Source of the DNA: Morinoia aosen
Taxonomy: Eukaryota; Arthropoda; Malacostraca; Amphipoda; Talitridae
Assembly: GCA_030386875.1 (NCBI GenBank)
Contig: CM059562.1
Coordinates: 74,148,095-74,212,094, forward strand
Reading direction: 5' to 3'
DNA length: 64,000 nt
Under the pieces are notes generated by a model, which made no database searches, was not told the origin of the DNA, and saw only the letters and a list, made by a program, of their open reading frames with translations. This document shows positions 1 to 11,818 of this stretch, one piece after another; positions within the stretch are counted from its first letter, which is position 1, and the number at the start of each line of letters is the position of its first letter. The position numbers and the translations under genes are program-made.

Positions 1-1576
1 TCGCTTGATGAGAAAACAGGATCCTGTAGTTTTTGTGGTTACCCGTGTAGAGTTATGGTAGCGGCTCAACTCTACAATACCTAGGCTCATGTAAAGGGTG
101 TTTTGTTCCCATCAAGTCTTAATGTTTTGCACATTTGTTGAAATGCTTTGTAATGAATGTCAAGACTCAATAATGATCATTCCTGGTCGAGCCAGTGCAT
201 ATTCCAAACACTTGGGTTTGGAGGTGAATTTTTGCCTACTTTTTATCTTTTCCCAAGATAAAGAAACACCCTCACTGCGGGTTTTAGGCCCTCAAACCCA
301 CTACACACGGGTGAGTGCTCTGATAACCCCAATGACACGGCCCCCTCAAATATCTTGACAATGTAAAGAAGGTTAAAGGCAAGTCCATGCAATATTTTGG
401 TCCACATGCATTTCTATTCGTTTTTGTAAGTTTGTTTGTGATCTAGCACCCTTCTGTCACTCGTGTAGCGAGCCTTTTGCACATGAATTTATTCAGTGAA
501 ATATTCAGCTGCCAATAATCCATTTACGTGGCCAATTTTAATTCACGGTCCTACCGTCCATCTAGCTATTCATTCATCCAGTCATTCATCTGGCTAATAT
601 GATTCCGTCAAGCCATTTGTCCTATAAACAATGAAGAAATTGATTTCACTCATGTATCTATCGTTTCAAATATTGATGTACTTGTATCCAGGTTACTGAT
701 GGGTAATAGAAGCAACCCAACAACAGGAAACACTATCCATCGACAAGGTGTAAGTTATGTTAACCTCGAGCATTATTTGAGAAATGTTTGTTTTATCATA
801 TTCAACCATCATAGAGCTTTTGAAAGAGCTTTTGTCTGCTAATTTTAATAAAAAATTTGTCCAGTAATCTGTGTCACTTCAAAATCGACATGATTCATTC
901 ACTTTACGGGAAACTTCTAATCATCTTCAAGCATTGGCACGAAGAAATAATATTAGATTTTTATTTTGACACGAAGAACTGTAATTTTATTGCAAATTAG
1001 AAAAGAAGGTATCTCGTTTAAACTATAACTTCAAAATCCCCGACCTTCGTCAATCCTTCAAAATTTGTCTTCGGAAACTATTGACATTATAAATGGTGAT
1101 ATTCTTGAGAAATTGTGACCATTCAAAATAAACAGTTGAGATTATAGTCTCTTTCTTCATCCTATATTATGCTTCCTATTCATCTTGGATAGAGTTCATG
1201 TTTGCACTCCTTCCGTACTACTTCCAAGAATCACTCGCGGACTCTAAAGACGAACAGTTCGTCCGAACGTTCCAGAGCATAATATTAGATGCAACCTCCA
1301 GTCAACTTTCTGGACTTCACCCAGCATTCCACCAACGTTCAGCTAATGAAAACTTTCCATTTACACTCGGTTGACATTCCTTGAGAGCATCATTTCTGAA
1401 ACGGACTCATGACGGTGACAGCGCACGAGTAAACCAATCCGTATAGTGAGAGGAGGCTGCAGGCTGCAAGACTTTAGCACCCAATAAGAGCGAGTTCCCT
1501 CATCAAGGACCATCAAGTGAAGGAAAAACAGTGGAGGCAGTGACCAGAAAAGCGACTGGGCCTTGACTACGTCCAA
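1..1576. other. AT-rich sequence, no gene seen
   Basis: No supported exon, RNA gene or repeat was found. An open run of 87 codons at 98-358 has no recognisable domain and is within chance expectation. Short repeats of CATTCATC-type words occur near 570-595. Confidence 0.5.
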
Positions 1577-1932
1577 GGAGAGTACTCGTACTTTACTTAT
1601 TAAAAAGTCCGACCATAACGAAGCAGAAAATCATAGTTTTTGAAAATATCATGATATGTGCAGTTCATTTTCAATTAACGTTGGCGAGGAAAAGTGATCT
1701 CAGTGATATCTTATTTCCTTCGCGTTTAGAATGGGCATTGTTCTATGACCGAGGAGAGTACTTGTACTTTACTTATTAAAACTTCCGACCATAACGAAGC
1801 AGAAAATCCTAGTTTTTTGTAAATATCGTCATATGTGCAGTTCATTTTCAAGTAAAGTAAAGTTGGCACCGAAAATCAATATCAGTGGTATCTTATTTCC
1901 TTTGCGTTTAGAATGAGCATTGTTCTATGATT
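1577..1932. repeat. Tandem duplication, two copies of about 176 bp
   Basis: Copy 1 runs from about 1577 to 1752 and copy 2 from 1753 to about 1932. Both begin GGAGAGTACT and end in a block containing GCATTGTTCTATGA. The copies differ by scattered substitutions and a few small indels, so the duplication is not very recent. No coding content is apparent. Confidence 0.85.
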
Positions 1933-2242
1933 ATAATCTAGAAAGTAATACTCTCTCCCGAATTTGAATCCCAATTTCAATTCAACAGGAAGACCACGCA
2001 ACGAATTCTGTGAGTTGCGGAAATTCTAACGGGCGGTGCATTGAGAAAATCGCGTTGATGCCTCGCTTGCAGGAGGGAAAATTTCCGCTGTTTGAAGTAG
2101 CGCGGTGTTCAGGCGCCGGCATCGCTCTCCTGCACAATTAAGTTTCGAAATTGGAAGCAAATGACTCGGCAAATGATGGCAAGCCATTCTTTTTCGCCAG
2201 CAAAAAAACATCGGGCAGAAATTTGGCAATTGTTCTGGACAA

Positions 2243-2368
2243 GTCGATTGTTGTGTAATTGTTGGTCGAAATTCGCTAACAACGAAAATGTCGATAGTAG
2301 TAGTAGTAAAGTCAATTGTTGTGTAATTGTTGATCGAAATTAGCTAACAACGAAGATGACGATAAATA
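2243..2368. repeat. Tandem duplication, two copies of 68 bp
   Basis: The block starting GTCGATTGTTGTGTAATTGT at 2243 recurs at 2311 with few changes. A TAG trinucleotide run (TAGTAGTAGTAG) sits at the junction near 2294-2306. Confidence 0.8.
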
Positions 2369-3177
2369 TAACAAATATAACAGTGCATTCGTACATTATT
2401 CCTCGTTTTCAAATTAGAGTTGTCAACTTCTGTGTATAATATTTTTTTTGAGCATGATAGTGCCGTGAGAATTTACTAAGAAAACGTTCGTCATGAAGTT
2501 AAGACTACGAAAAGAAGTCTTCCAAAATATAGCATACTTCGCTTATATAGTTATAGCTCGTCAGTAATTTTTCGCTTTAATGCTAGGAATGAGCAGCCAG
2601 AAAATTAGCAGCTTCTGAGGTCAATAAACATTGACTTGATTCGCACATTGCGATTCATACAACGAGGGCTTGGCGTAAGAAGATTGAAATTTACACGATA
2701 GAACCGCTAGCCCTCCCGAACATCTGTTTGAAATTCCCCGCTTCGCAGAGCACAAATATAAAGCAGCTCACTAACATTTGAGCAGAGATTGCTCACTTCG
2801 AACATCTCTCACATGATTTCGTTCGATGTTGAAAAACATTCCGGAAAACTAGTACAACTCTTATAAAATTCGTCCACACCTGTTGGGATGAACTTCTTAT
2901 AAAATACGAGGAAAATTTAAAACTTTTAAAACCAAATTCTACAACCACAACTTGAAATTGAAAGTCAAAAACACTTTAAAAGAATGCAAGACTATTCATA
3001 CCAGTATATCAGTCCTTGAATAAAAGCTGCCTTGTTTGTTACGCTAACATACGAAGCAGTTCATAATCATTATCATTTGCACGATATTAAATAAATAATA
3101 ATGAAGGCATCTACGGATGCTTTATTTCCAATCAAGCCTGATACATATCACCTTGTACATTGGATTTTCAAATGCCT
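2369..3177. other. AT-rich sequence, nothing recognised
   Basis: No exon, RNA gene or repeat could be supported between the 68-bp duplication and the SINE-like element. Confidence 0.5.
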
Positions 3178-3395
3178 TATAACAAACACCAGGACGCCAT
3201 GACGCTTTCCCCCGGTCAAGACCGGTACCCATTTCAGACACCTGGGTAGAGTGGGGGTATTGTGCTTGGAATTTTTCTCCTATACCCAACAGAGAAAATC
3301 GCCACCAGCGCCGGGACTCGAACCAGGGTCTGCCTGGACGGAGGCAAGTTTGATGGTCGCGCGGCTACGACGAGCACACAGACAGCACCCAGTCA
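3178..3395 (-). mobile_element. tRNA-derived SINE-like element
   Basis: Read on the minus strand, the head at about 3395-3290 looks like a tRNA. It has an A-box-like TAGCCGCGCGACC, a possible anticodon arm (TGCCT pairing with AGGCA), and an exact Pol III B box, GGTTCGAGTCC, in a T-arm-like context where four of five stem pairs form. A non-tRNA body follows to about 3180, ending in TTTGTTATAAGG. This head-plus-body layout is that of a tRNA-derived SINE; a functional tRNA would end after the T arm and acceptor stem. I saw no clear target-site duplication, so both ends are approximate. Confidence 0.6.
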
Positions 3396-3734
3396 CGTAT
3401 TGACAGACAGCGTACGTGACTACATTCGCGACGGACTCTGAACATTTCATTTCATGAATAACTGTTTAAAATAATGGACAAATTTTAGAACCATGAATCT
3501 TTTTTTATCAATCGAATCCTTTCTTCAAAACTAAACCCTCAAAGACCCCATAAAATATAGCAACGTTTTTGAAAAAAGAAAACCATAGATTTTAATTGTC
3601 ACGAGAATTTATCCACTGTGTTAGGAAGCGTGGTACTAAAGAAACAAATTTCACTCCACGAAAACCTGGACCAATTTCAATTCCGGAAAACCTGGAGCTA
3701 GAATGGGCTCTCATTTTTGTATTATACTCCGTAA

Positions 3735-3957
3735 CACTTACGTAGGCTATGACGTGAGCCACATTTGGTCTTTGAGGGAGCTTTCATTATGTTACTGACC
3801 AAACAGAAGTCATAAACTGAATTTAAAAAAATACTTCATCAAAACTTAATGAAAACCTGTTCCAGAGAATGTTTGGTATTTTCAACATTGCTTACTACAA
3901 TGACATTTAAAATTGAATTGAATGATCAATTTGAGTTTTTCTGCCTTAGTCAGAGTG
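3735..3957. mobile_element. piggyBac-like MITE, older copy (family A)
   Basis: A 223-bp element. It begins CACTTACGTAGG after GTAA (probably a mutated TTAA) and ends CAGAGTG followed by TTAA at 3958-3961. It aligns along its whole length with the element at 33175-33394; a shared internal block includes AATGTTTG, TATTTTCAA and TACTACAAT. It has no coding capacity. The piggyBac assignment rests on TTAA target choice and the homologous, better preserved copy. Confidence 0.6.
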
Positions 3958-3961
3958 TTAA

Positions 3962-4391
3962 TATCGCGCGTTCTATACAAAACGACTCAGGCGTAGTTTC
4001 ATGCCTAGAGAAGTGATAAATATTACGTTTATCTAAAAAAAAGTCGTTATCGTTAATTGAGTAAAGATAATCCATCAAATCTCCACTCTATTAGCGGGAT
4101 GAAAGAACCTATGCAGTGGTGCCTCGCGATAAAATTCCCGGACCAAAGAGAACTGGCATAATTTAGTTAAACTTCAAATCTTAGAATATCAAAACAAGGA
4201 TTCATTTGTGAGCGAATAAATGCCTCATAGCAAATAAATATCCCCTTAATCCAGTGAATTGAAGAGCTGTCAGTATACAATTCTGCCACTTGATGCGATG
4301 AAGCGCTCGTTTGAGAGCCATGCAGCTGCGAACTACAGTTTAATTCGTTCCAATTAAGCTTCTCTTTTCCAGTACCTTCAAGCTAATCCAA
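3962..4391. other. AT-rich spacer, nothing recognised
   Basis: Unique sequence separates the MITE from the mariner. No exon or repeat could be supported. Confidence 0.45.
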
Positions 4392-5674
4392 TTATCTGGT
4401 TGATGCGAATGTAAAGACAGAAACTTCCATAAAAAGATGAATGATTCAACAAATATGAGATGTTCGTTCGTTCGTTCGGATAGTCTCCATTCTATTTAAT
4501 GATTTCATTCCATCTGCTAAGTCACTTATGTAAGCCATTCTCGTAAAGTTGTTCGTTTTCAAAGGTAAAACATGAAGTTAACTCATTTTTAAATGCTTCA
4601 ATTGAACTCAATCATGAACCATTCAAATGGTTCTGTAATCCTCAGAATAATTGATAATCAGAACATGAAAAGTCAAGAGAATAAGTAAAAGGAGACAGTA
4701 TTTCCCAGTCAAGCTCTTCCAAAAGCTTTTGGTTAGTCGAGCTGCGTGAGGACGAGCATTGTCGTGATGAAAGATTACGCCCTTTCTGCTGACCAAGGAA
4801 GAGCACTTCTGGATCAATACCACTTTATAAACTAAAAGTTTCTGGCAGTAAAGAAAAACATTAATTGTTTAGTTGTTGTCTAACAGTTCTTAATGAATTA
4901 TTCCTTCAATGCCCGCCGAGCACTAGACACGATCTTCTTTTGGTAAAGTCCTACTTTCGGGTGTTGAAATGGCTTACTTCCTCGAATGATTTAAGATTGT
5001 GGCAAATAATCCATTTCTCATCTCTTGTAACAATCCTACTCAAAAATGACGCATAAATGTTTCTCAGCAGTAATGATAGACAGTAACAGTAATGATTGAC
5101 AACAAGCAACAAGGTGTTGCGGTTTTCTGGAGTCCTCTCATGAGGGATCTATTTTCCATCAATTGAAACTTTTCCAACGTGCTTTAAGTACCTTCGCACA
5201 GTATATGGACTACATTTAATTATCCTGTTAGCTCCCTAGAGGTGCTGGTAGGCTGTTCTGAAACAAACGCTTCCAAAATTTCGGGATCAAGTTTCACAGA
5301 CGACCTTTCTTTGATACATCTTCAAGAGTGAAATCCTCTTTTTCGAAAATGAGAAAACCACTTCCTGCAAGTTCTTTCACTCACTGCATTACGTTCACAA
5401 GCATTCTGGATGTAATTTGTTATTGCACTTGTATTAGCCCCTTTGTTAAGCTCAAAGAGTAGCACATGCCTGATCTGATCCATGGTTGGAAAAAACCTTG
5501 GTGTTAAATGACAGAAAAAATTAATCGCACAAAGATAACTGCATATAATCTGAAAGAAAATAGTTCCATTTAGTCACAAAAAACTTGTTATAACTATAAA
5601 AAACAAATATTTACAAACTATCATTTTGAAAAGGATTTTCTAAATTCGGTCATTACTTTCGCACCAATCTCATT
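4392..5674 (-). mobile_element. Full-length mariner transposon (inactive)
   Basis: About 1.28 kb, the usual mariner length. Both terminal inverted repeats are recognisable though diverged: the right end, on the minus strand, reads GATTGGTGCGAAAGTAATGA, and the left end at 4397-4420 reads CTGGTTGATGCGAATGTAAA. The element carries a single transposase gene, now broken, on the minus strand. The flanking TA duplication could not be fixed because the ends have drifted. A complete structure with a dead gene suggests cut-and-paste insertion followed by neutral decay. Confidence 0.85.
4470..5483 (-). pseudogene. mariner transposase pseudogene
   Basis: The product would be a Tc1/mariner-family DDD transposase, which binds the terminal repeats and performs cut-and-paste transposition in the nucleus. 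The start MDQIRHVLLFELNKG and the following helix-turn-helix region are easily read, including CRKWFSHFRKRG. Catalytic landmarks survive in different frames: RDEKWI near 5015-5030 (first D), HHDNARPHAA near 4743-4775 (second D), and an SDY-type third D near 4650-4660. It is clearly non-functional: a TGA follows the N-terminal domain near 5322, several stops interrupt the middle, and a frameshift just after the second catalytic D separates it from the third. A stop also lies inside the C-terminal region, which reads LYENGLHK then stop. Assignment to mariner is secure; the subfamily is not determined. Confidence 0.92.
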
Positions 5675-7639
5675 GTGTGGTTAAGGTATTTATAATCTAT
5701 GGAATAACATTTGAAGTATAAATAAAGGTGGCATCACCGAGAGTATCAATGAAAGAATATTCGGAGCGAATCTGCACACTTGATTCAATTATTAACATTT
5801 TGGAATAGATTTTGCCTTATGTTGATTTGCCTTTCACATTTAAGTCTTCCGGCAAAATGGAAAGATACCAATGACGGTACCTATTTAATTTTTTTATTTT
5901 TCAAAATTCCCAGTACCAGCTTGGCCATCCTAAGCTGTACAGAAGAACGGAGCCTTTGAATTCCACCATAAAAACACGTGGCTACGCTGCACAAAGGTCA
6001 CTTAGAGCGCGGCACACTTTCATCAGTCAAAATGAGCTCCGAAATACATTTACTTTCGATGCGTTAGAGCCAAGAAAAACATTGACAGCTAAATTCACAT
6101 TACAGACATTGAGTAATTTTTGCGTTCACCATTTGCTTTGTGTTACTAAGCTAAGAAACGACCCTCTTGCGAAAGTAAAATGTAGCACCATTTTACCAGC
6201 TTCCGAAGTGGATCTTTTAGTTTCCGACCAACTACCAGTTGCAACAAAACACATCGCTTTGATAGCCCTCTCGACCCGACACTCGCAATTAATTAGAAGC
6301 CTTTCGCGGTAAATTAGCTTTCGTCTGCTGAAGTTTTTTCTACGTAACCCATTTTGAGAATGAAGCGTTCAACCTAAAATGAGATTTGGATTTTGCGTGC
6401 CAGCTTCATTATTGACGCACCCATAATGTGCGAGTTCGTTACATGTTTGTTTTCCCAGTGACTTTCTTGAACGAAAGGGCGAGTTTAATTAGCCGAAGCC
6501 CTTCATGCTCTCGACACTGGGCTTCTGCATCCGATGAACAGCGTCATTCTAATGGCAGTCTGTTGATGATTTTTTTTCGACTGTACTCACGTTGGCATGA
6601 AATTTTCTAGTCAACCATGTTGATGTTGGTTCACTTTTATTTGAGACATTGCTCCCCTCACACTTTTTGTTACAGAATTGATTTCCGGCATGAGTCAGAG
6701 GGATTTATTTTTTAGATTTGCTTGCATCTGCCTTTAAAATTATATTATTGAAGTGTCATTCTGCTCAAATATTCGTAAAATTTAAGAACATTGCACCACT
6801 CTCACAAACCATGTAGCGAATAATTTGTTGACCGAGGGACCAAATTCAAAAGCTACGCATAGCTCAACTGCGCAGAAGTTTAGATGCTTGGCTGATATCG
6901 TAAATTTTCTGAGAAGACAATTGAGGATTTATTTTTTGAAATAAATTTTTATCCCAACGGACATGCATTAACTCGTTGTGCTATCTCAATTGTTTTTATT
7001 TTCAATGAGAGATAAATTAATTTGACATCTTTGCCAAAGTAAGTTAAAAGAACTGAATACTAACATATAAAGTTTCCAGGGATCAATTTGGGAATTAAAA
7101 AAGCGCTCTGATAATTTTCTTTCTTCGCCTTTGCAATATAACGTGGCAAAATCGTCACAAATTTAACCTTTGAGGTCAGTGTCATTGGGAACAAATGCTC
7201 TCACAAATGTTCAAAAGAATGCATTCTTTGCAAAAAAACGTTCGTAAATGAATGTTAGATTAAACACGATTTTTTGTCTTGCTGAACAGCACTTGCTAAA
7301 TTTCATTCCATTCGTTGGTAAACATGATCTATCACAAGATGCCCCATGAGCTTTTTCTGGGGAAAAAATTATGTAGTGCTCAGACTCCATGTTACATTTA
7401 TCTTTACTGTACTACGCCAACACAAACAGATTTTTTGCTAACAGACATTGGGTGTATTTTTATTTCTGGTTACAAAATGATGCTTGGCAGCAGCACTTCT
7501 TGCAGTGATATTTTGATTGTGTAAAATGTCGGCAACGAAGTACATGTAACTCATTGAACAGTAGTTCAAGGGGAATTTGGAACATCTTTTTCTCGATTTC
7601 AATTTCTAACAGTTTAGGTAAGGGCATATTTTGAGTTAA
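5675..7639. other. No gene supported
   Basis: The longest open run, 118 codons on the plus strand at 5956-6312, opens with TTG rather than ATG and shows no known domain or clear splice sites, so it is not called. The rest is AT-rich with frequent stops in all frames. Confidence 0.45.
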
Positions 7640-8149
7640 CAATTTTTGCAAAATGGATTTGGCCAGAAAGTATGGAATGAAAATTTTCCATCTACGGAGA
7701 ACTGGCTAACGTAGAAGCCTCTCAAATTTGTTGGGACCATTTACAACCACTCCTTGGAGTCATGCTTCAGAGCGCTCACAGAGCTCTTCCCGAGTGCTCT
7801 GATTCTTGCACAAATAGCTCAGGGAGATCAGCTGCATGAGCTACTCATGTTCTCTCTGCACTTGAAGTCAGACGTACTTGAGAGGAGTGGGATTAGCTAC
7901 GTGCTTCGTTCTGACAGGAATTTTTCTGCGCGTCTGCAGCTCTACTAGCTCCGAGAGCGTCCGTATGGGTACGGATTATCACGGAAAAATAACCAGCTAT
8001 TGTTACAGTACTACGAAGCTGCTGTAATGGAGCTAACGGAACTTCTGTTACATAGGAGTTACGAATTACTAAAGAATCATGAATCAGAATAAGAAGAGTT
8101 ACGAGCTTGAACGAAGTTTGCTGAAATGGCTAAGGAGGTAGAGTTGTGA
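7640..8149 (+). pseudogene. Possible decayed coding sequence, unknown family
   Basis: One plus-strand frame is open for 102 codons (7640-7945, no ATG at its start). After a TAG at 7946 the same frame stays open for 47 codons to TAA at 8090, then to TGA at 8108 and TGA at 8147. Three internal stops in about 170 codons are fewer than expected in AT-rich DNA. The translated text is protein-like, with acidic and leucine-rich stretches such as QYYEAAVMELTELLLHRSYE and KVWNEKFSIYGELANVEASQ. I do not recognise a family or a splice structure. It may be a remnant of a gene or transposon protein, or chance favoured by a locally higher GC content and repeated AGCTC words. Confidence 0.3.
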
Positions 8150-9079
8150 TAGCTTTTAGGATATTGATCACAAAGGGTATACACAATTTCTATGGCATTG
8201 AATAACGGAAAAATAATTAAATCAGAACCTAGACTGGAATTGAACTGTGTTGAAAGCGAAATTGGGATGGGAGCATAAACTCAGTGGGCTTAGGGAAGAA
8301 CTGAAATTCTCAACACTGCTTGATTGTTGCGCTGGAAATATTTGTTTAGATTTTACACATAATTCACACACACACCGGTAAATCTGAAACAAAAGTAAAA
8401 TGTAGCTACGTGAATGAAAGATTGTTTTAAAAAAATAAAAAAATAATCTCAATTGTTTTCGAATTTTAAAAAAAAGTTTTTGAATTTAAATACGTAGCAC
8501 TTAAAACGGTCGGGAATTCCAGGCCCCATACTGTCTATCAACGAGAACAGCACTTGACACTTTTAGCTGGAATTTTTAAGCGGGAAAATCGGAACAAAAA
8601 TATCATCGGCAGGTTTTGAACGGTAAACAATCGGAGTTTTGCTTGTTGCTGTCGCGCAAAAGGCATTCAGTACTTTTGTTGGTTGCGACGTGTGTTTGTA
8701 TTAAATAGACATTTACACCTTACAGGCATATGAATGGTGCACAGTACGTCCTGATGCTTTTGTAGTCGAATCGAAATGCTCTGCTTCGTTATTAAATTAC
8801 AGAAAAAGGGATTATTATTATTTTTAACTAAATGATTAATTTACTGATTTATGTTTCTCAAAGTTTATGTCAAATTTTCACAAAAAAACCTCACTTGCCA
8901 GTTGGGATAGCCTAACAACCCGGAGTGAAATTCCAAGGAAAGACGATTCTCGAGTTATGAGACACCGTTTTATTCGAACTTTTACTTCCGCGGATAAAAT
9001 TTAGCGCCAGTTGTTCATGGCTTCACCCAAATATCCTTTTAGGAGAATAACTGGAACTTATTTTTACCCGCGTCAGTTG
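8150..9079. other. AT-rich sequence, nothing recognised
   Basis: Contains A/T runs near 8425-8480. No exon, RNA gene or repeat could be supported. Confidence 0.45.
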
Positions 9080-9240
9080 AGGGTCACGTTCATTGATATC
9101 GTATTACTCTAGAATCTATTGAATTGTGAAGTACATCTTCTAATCGAGTTGGTCAGCGTTTCATTGACATCGCATTACTCGAGGATCGATTGAACTGCCA
9201 TTTGCATTTCATAATCGCATAGGTCAACATTTCATTGTTT
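9080..9240. repeat. Degenerate tandem repeat, about 71 bp unit
   Basis: The block GTTCATTGATATCGTATTAC at about 9088 recurs as TTTCATTGACATCGCATTAC near 9160, and again as a partial copy near 9230. Each block is followed by a similar TCTAATCGAGTTGGTC-type segment. Confidence 0.65.
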
Positions 9241-11403
9241 ATTGCCACATTGTTATTAGGGTTGTGTAATCTTTCAATGCACGATAGGTGAATTAAGCCC
9301 CTTTAATGAACTGCCTATTCATGTGATCATACGCTGTGTTCAGCCCATTTGCATTACCACTTAAATTCCGGAGCCGTAGTTTCTGATTTTGTTTGCTTCG
9401 GGTGAGTAAAACAACAATTAGACATATGCATGGAAATCGTGGTTCTACAGTGAGGAAAAATATAGTACTTTTGTTGGAGGATTTTTATACTACAGGAATA
9501 CAATGTCGCACTTCCGTAGGGTTTTTGCTGGATCTATGAACAATAAATTCTACGCAGCAAATTATGCTTAGCGTAACTTTGTAACCAGTCACGTAAGATT
9601 TCTTGTATCGCTCGTTAAGTTTCATCTTATATAATTGTCAGACAACAAATTTCTTCATCGCAGCGAACTGAAGCAAATCAAAAACACAACAATAGTCCAA
9701 ACTTAAATTTGGGCATCGTTTAGGAGCTCATGAGAGCGGAATGTTCCAGTTCTGCGCATCACTAATTTTTGCATTAAAACACCAATGTAAAAATCCGACA
9801 CCAACAGAACTTGATAGTGAAAGTAGTCTCAATGAAGGAGATTTTCAAACTGAAAAATACGATACTGGGCGTGAATTTTTCGATTTCATAAGCCTTACTC
9901 TATATCAGCATGAACAAATTTGATAATTACTGAAAGAAGCACAACTTTTGAAGATTTGACGCGACCTGAGAAAAATTTCATTGGCTGTAGGGCAAGTTAT
10001 TTTGTCGGAAAAACTCGCAGAAATAAACACGAACTCAGGTTCTGAAACACGTTATTTGAATTTTATCTTAAAAAGAACACTTCCAAATAACTGTTATTCA
10101 CAACAATTTCGCCATATTTATACATTGCTGTCAAATGTCACTTTCGAACTGCTGCAGCTGCACGGCTCTTTCTTTGCGTTTCAACTTCCAAATTACTTTT
10201 ACTTTGAAAACCCAAGAGACAGGATGTTAAACCAACTAGGCTCTTCAGTTTCTAGAAAAATTGATCTTATTTTGCCGTTAGAGGAACACGTGTCTCTATG
10301 ATAGTAGACAGACTGTCAACTCTCACCAGTATCTTCATTCGTTCATATTTTCCACACGTCTGGCACATCCTGTGTCGATACGACGCTGGGATGCTTGTAC
10401 AAACAAAATGCTAGATTTAAAGTTTAAAGATATTTTTATTTTATTTTATTCTGTATCACTGTCTGTTTCAATGCAATTGTGAATAAGAACGCAAATGCGA
10501 TTGCACATGGTGTGGTAGAACGTTGCTCAACCAAACGTTGGCTTAGATTTTTGAAAGTGAGTTGTTTTTTTATGAATTTTCGATAATGCTGCGTTCACTC
10601 GAAGTTACAACCTCGTAGCTCTTCATCCGCGACTTGAGAAGGGCAGCGCTTTGTTTGTAGATCTGTTTCCTCCACTTCCATGCGGCGAAAACTAAGTGAT
10701 ATTTCGATTTAATAGCGTTTGCACTCACAGAGAGATAGTGTAATGGTGAATCTCTTTCCAAACAATGAGACCCCCGCATAAGTCGATAGAAATATGAAAC
10801 TTCAAGGACCATATTCTACAAACACGAACTGAAATTCTAAGTCAAAAACACACTCGACGCATGTATGCTTACACCACTTAATAGCTCCTTGAAGCAGGTT
10901 CGATAACCCAGCTTCACGCTGACACAGTAAAAGGCTTTAGATATTTTCATGACTGGTCTAAAGCTTCTTATCTAACAAACAAAGTCTGATATCTAGGCGC
11001 TGTGATGGCAGACTTGTGTGTTTTTAATGAACATCATCGGAATGATGACAGCGCAAATTTGGGGTTCGAAATGATCGACCATTACCTGGGCACTCCTGTT
11101 ACTTTAATTAACTCATATTCCTTGGTTTAAGTACGTAGTCGCAGTGTTTCGTAGACGACATCTTAAAGGATCGTAAACTTTTATTCGTATATAAAACCCC
11201 CGTGAAAATTTTATACATTTCCATAAAAATGCTCCCATCAAAATTTATATTCTTCTTTTAATTTTATTTGTGCTTAATTGCAGTTTCCTGTGCAATAGCA
11301 GCGATGGAATGCTGTAAAAGGGGCACAAGGTGCGCCCAGATTTTGCCTCACATTAAGACTTTATAAGGAAATTTCGCTGGAGGAAGCGTCGGCGAGCAAC
11401 TGT
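9241..11403. other. No gene supported
   Basis: Two open runs were examined. A plus-strand run of 106 codons at 9981-10301 opens with TTG. A minus-strand ATG frame of 80 codons occupies 10812-10570, with fairly balanced codons but no recognisable domain or partner exon. Neither reaches the level of a gene call. Confidence 0.4.
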
Positions 11404-11598
11404 GTCTTGCGATGCCGCTCTTGCCAAATGTTGTTGCGCCGTATGCCGCGTGGGCTGAACGTTGCAGCCGCCATATATCATGCTTGCCAAATATTGTGTC
11501 AGTCGAGTGCTATGCTCACCAATTCTCATGTTTGCCAAATGCAGGGCTGTCCAATTCTTTGCTCGTCAAATGAAGTGACAGCGGAATGCCGCAACTGA
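11404..11598. repeat. Degenerate short-period repeat with TTGCCAAAT core
   Basis: Words of the form ATGCTTGCCAAATATTGTG recur irregularly, at about 11417, 11481, 11510, 11527, 11547 and 11561. This suggests a decayed array of roughly 15-30 bp units. Open frames crossing it are by-products. Confidence 0.4.
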
Positions 11599-11649
11599 CA
11601 CATTGACCTTGGCAGGCGCTGGAATGCGGCATCACACGGTCATCAAATA

Positions 11650-11818
11650 CGACTTTTTTTCACACCGCTTCCTTTTAGCTTAATTTGGAAATACAACATG
11701 TTTGTAGAAAATTTATTTTTAACTTAATTTGGAAATACATGTTTTTAAAACGCTTCTTTTTACCTTAATTTGGAAGTATGAAATGGTTGTAGAACATTTT
11801 TTTTACTTAATTTGGACA
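11650..11818. repeat. Degenerate tandem repeat, about 40-45 bp unit, four copies
   Basis: The core CTTAATTTGGAAATAC appears four times, starting near 11677, 11722, 11764 and 11803. The copies are joined by similar ATGTTTGTAGAA and CGCTTC segments. Confidence 0.75.

Noticed and set aside
5956-6312. 118-codon plus-strand frame
   Set aside because: It starts with TTG, has no recognisable domain or splice signals, and its length is within chance for this much DNA.
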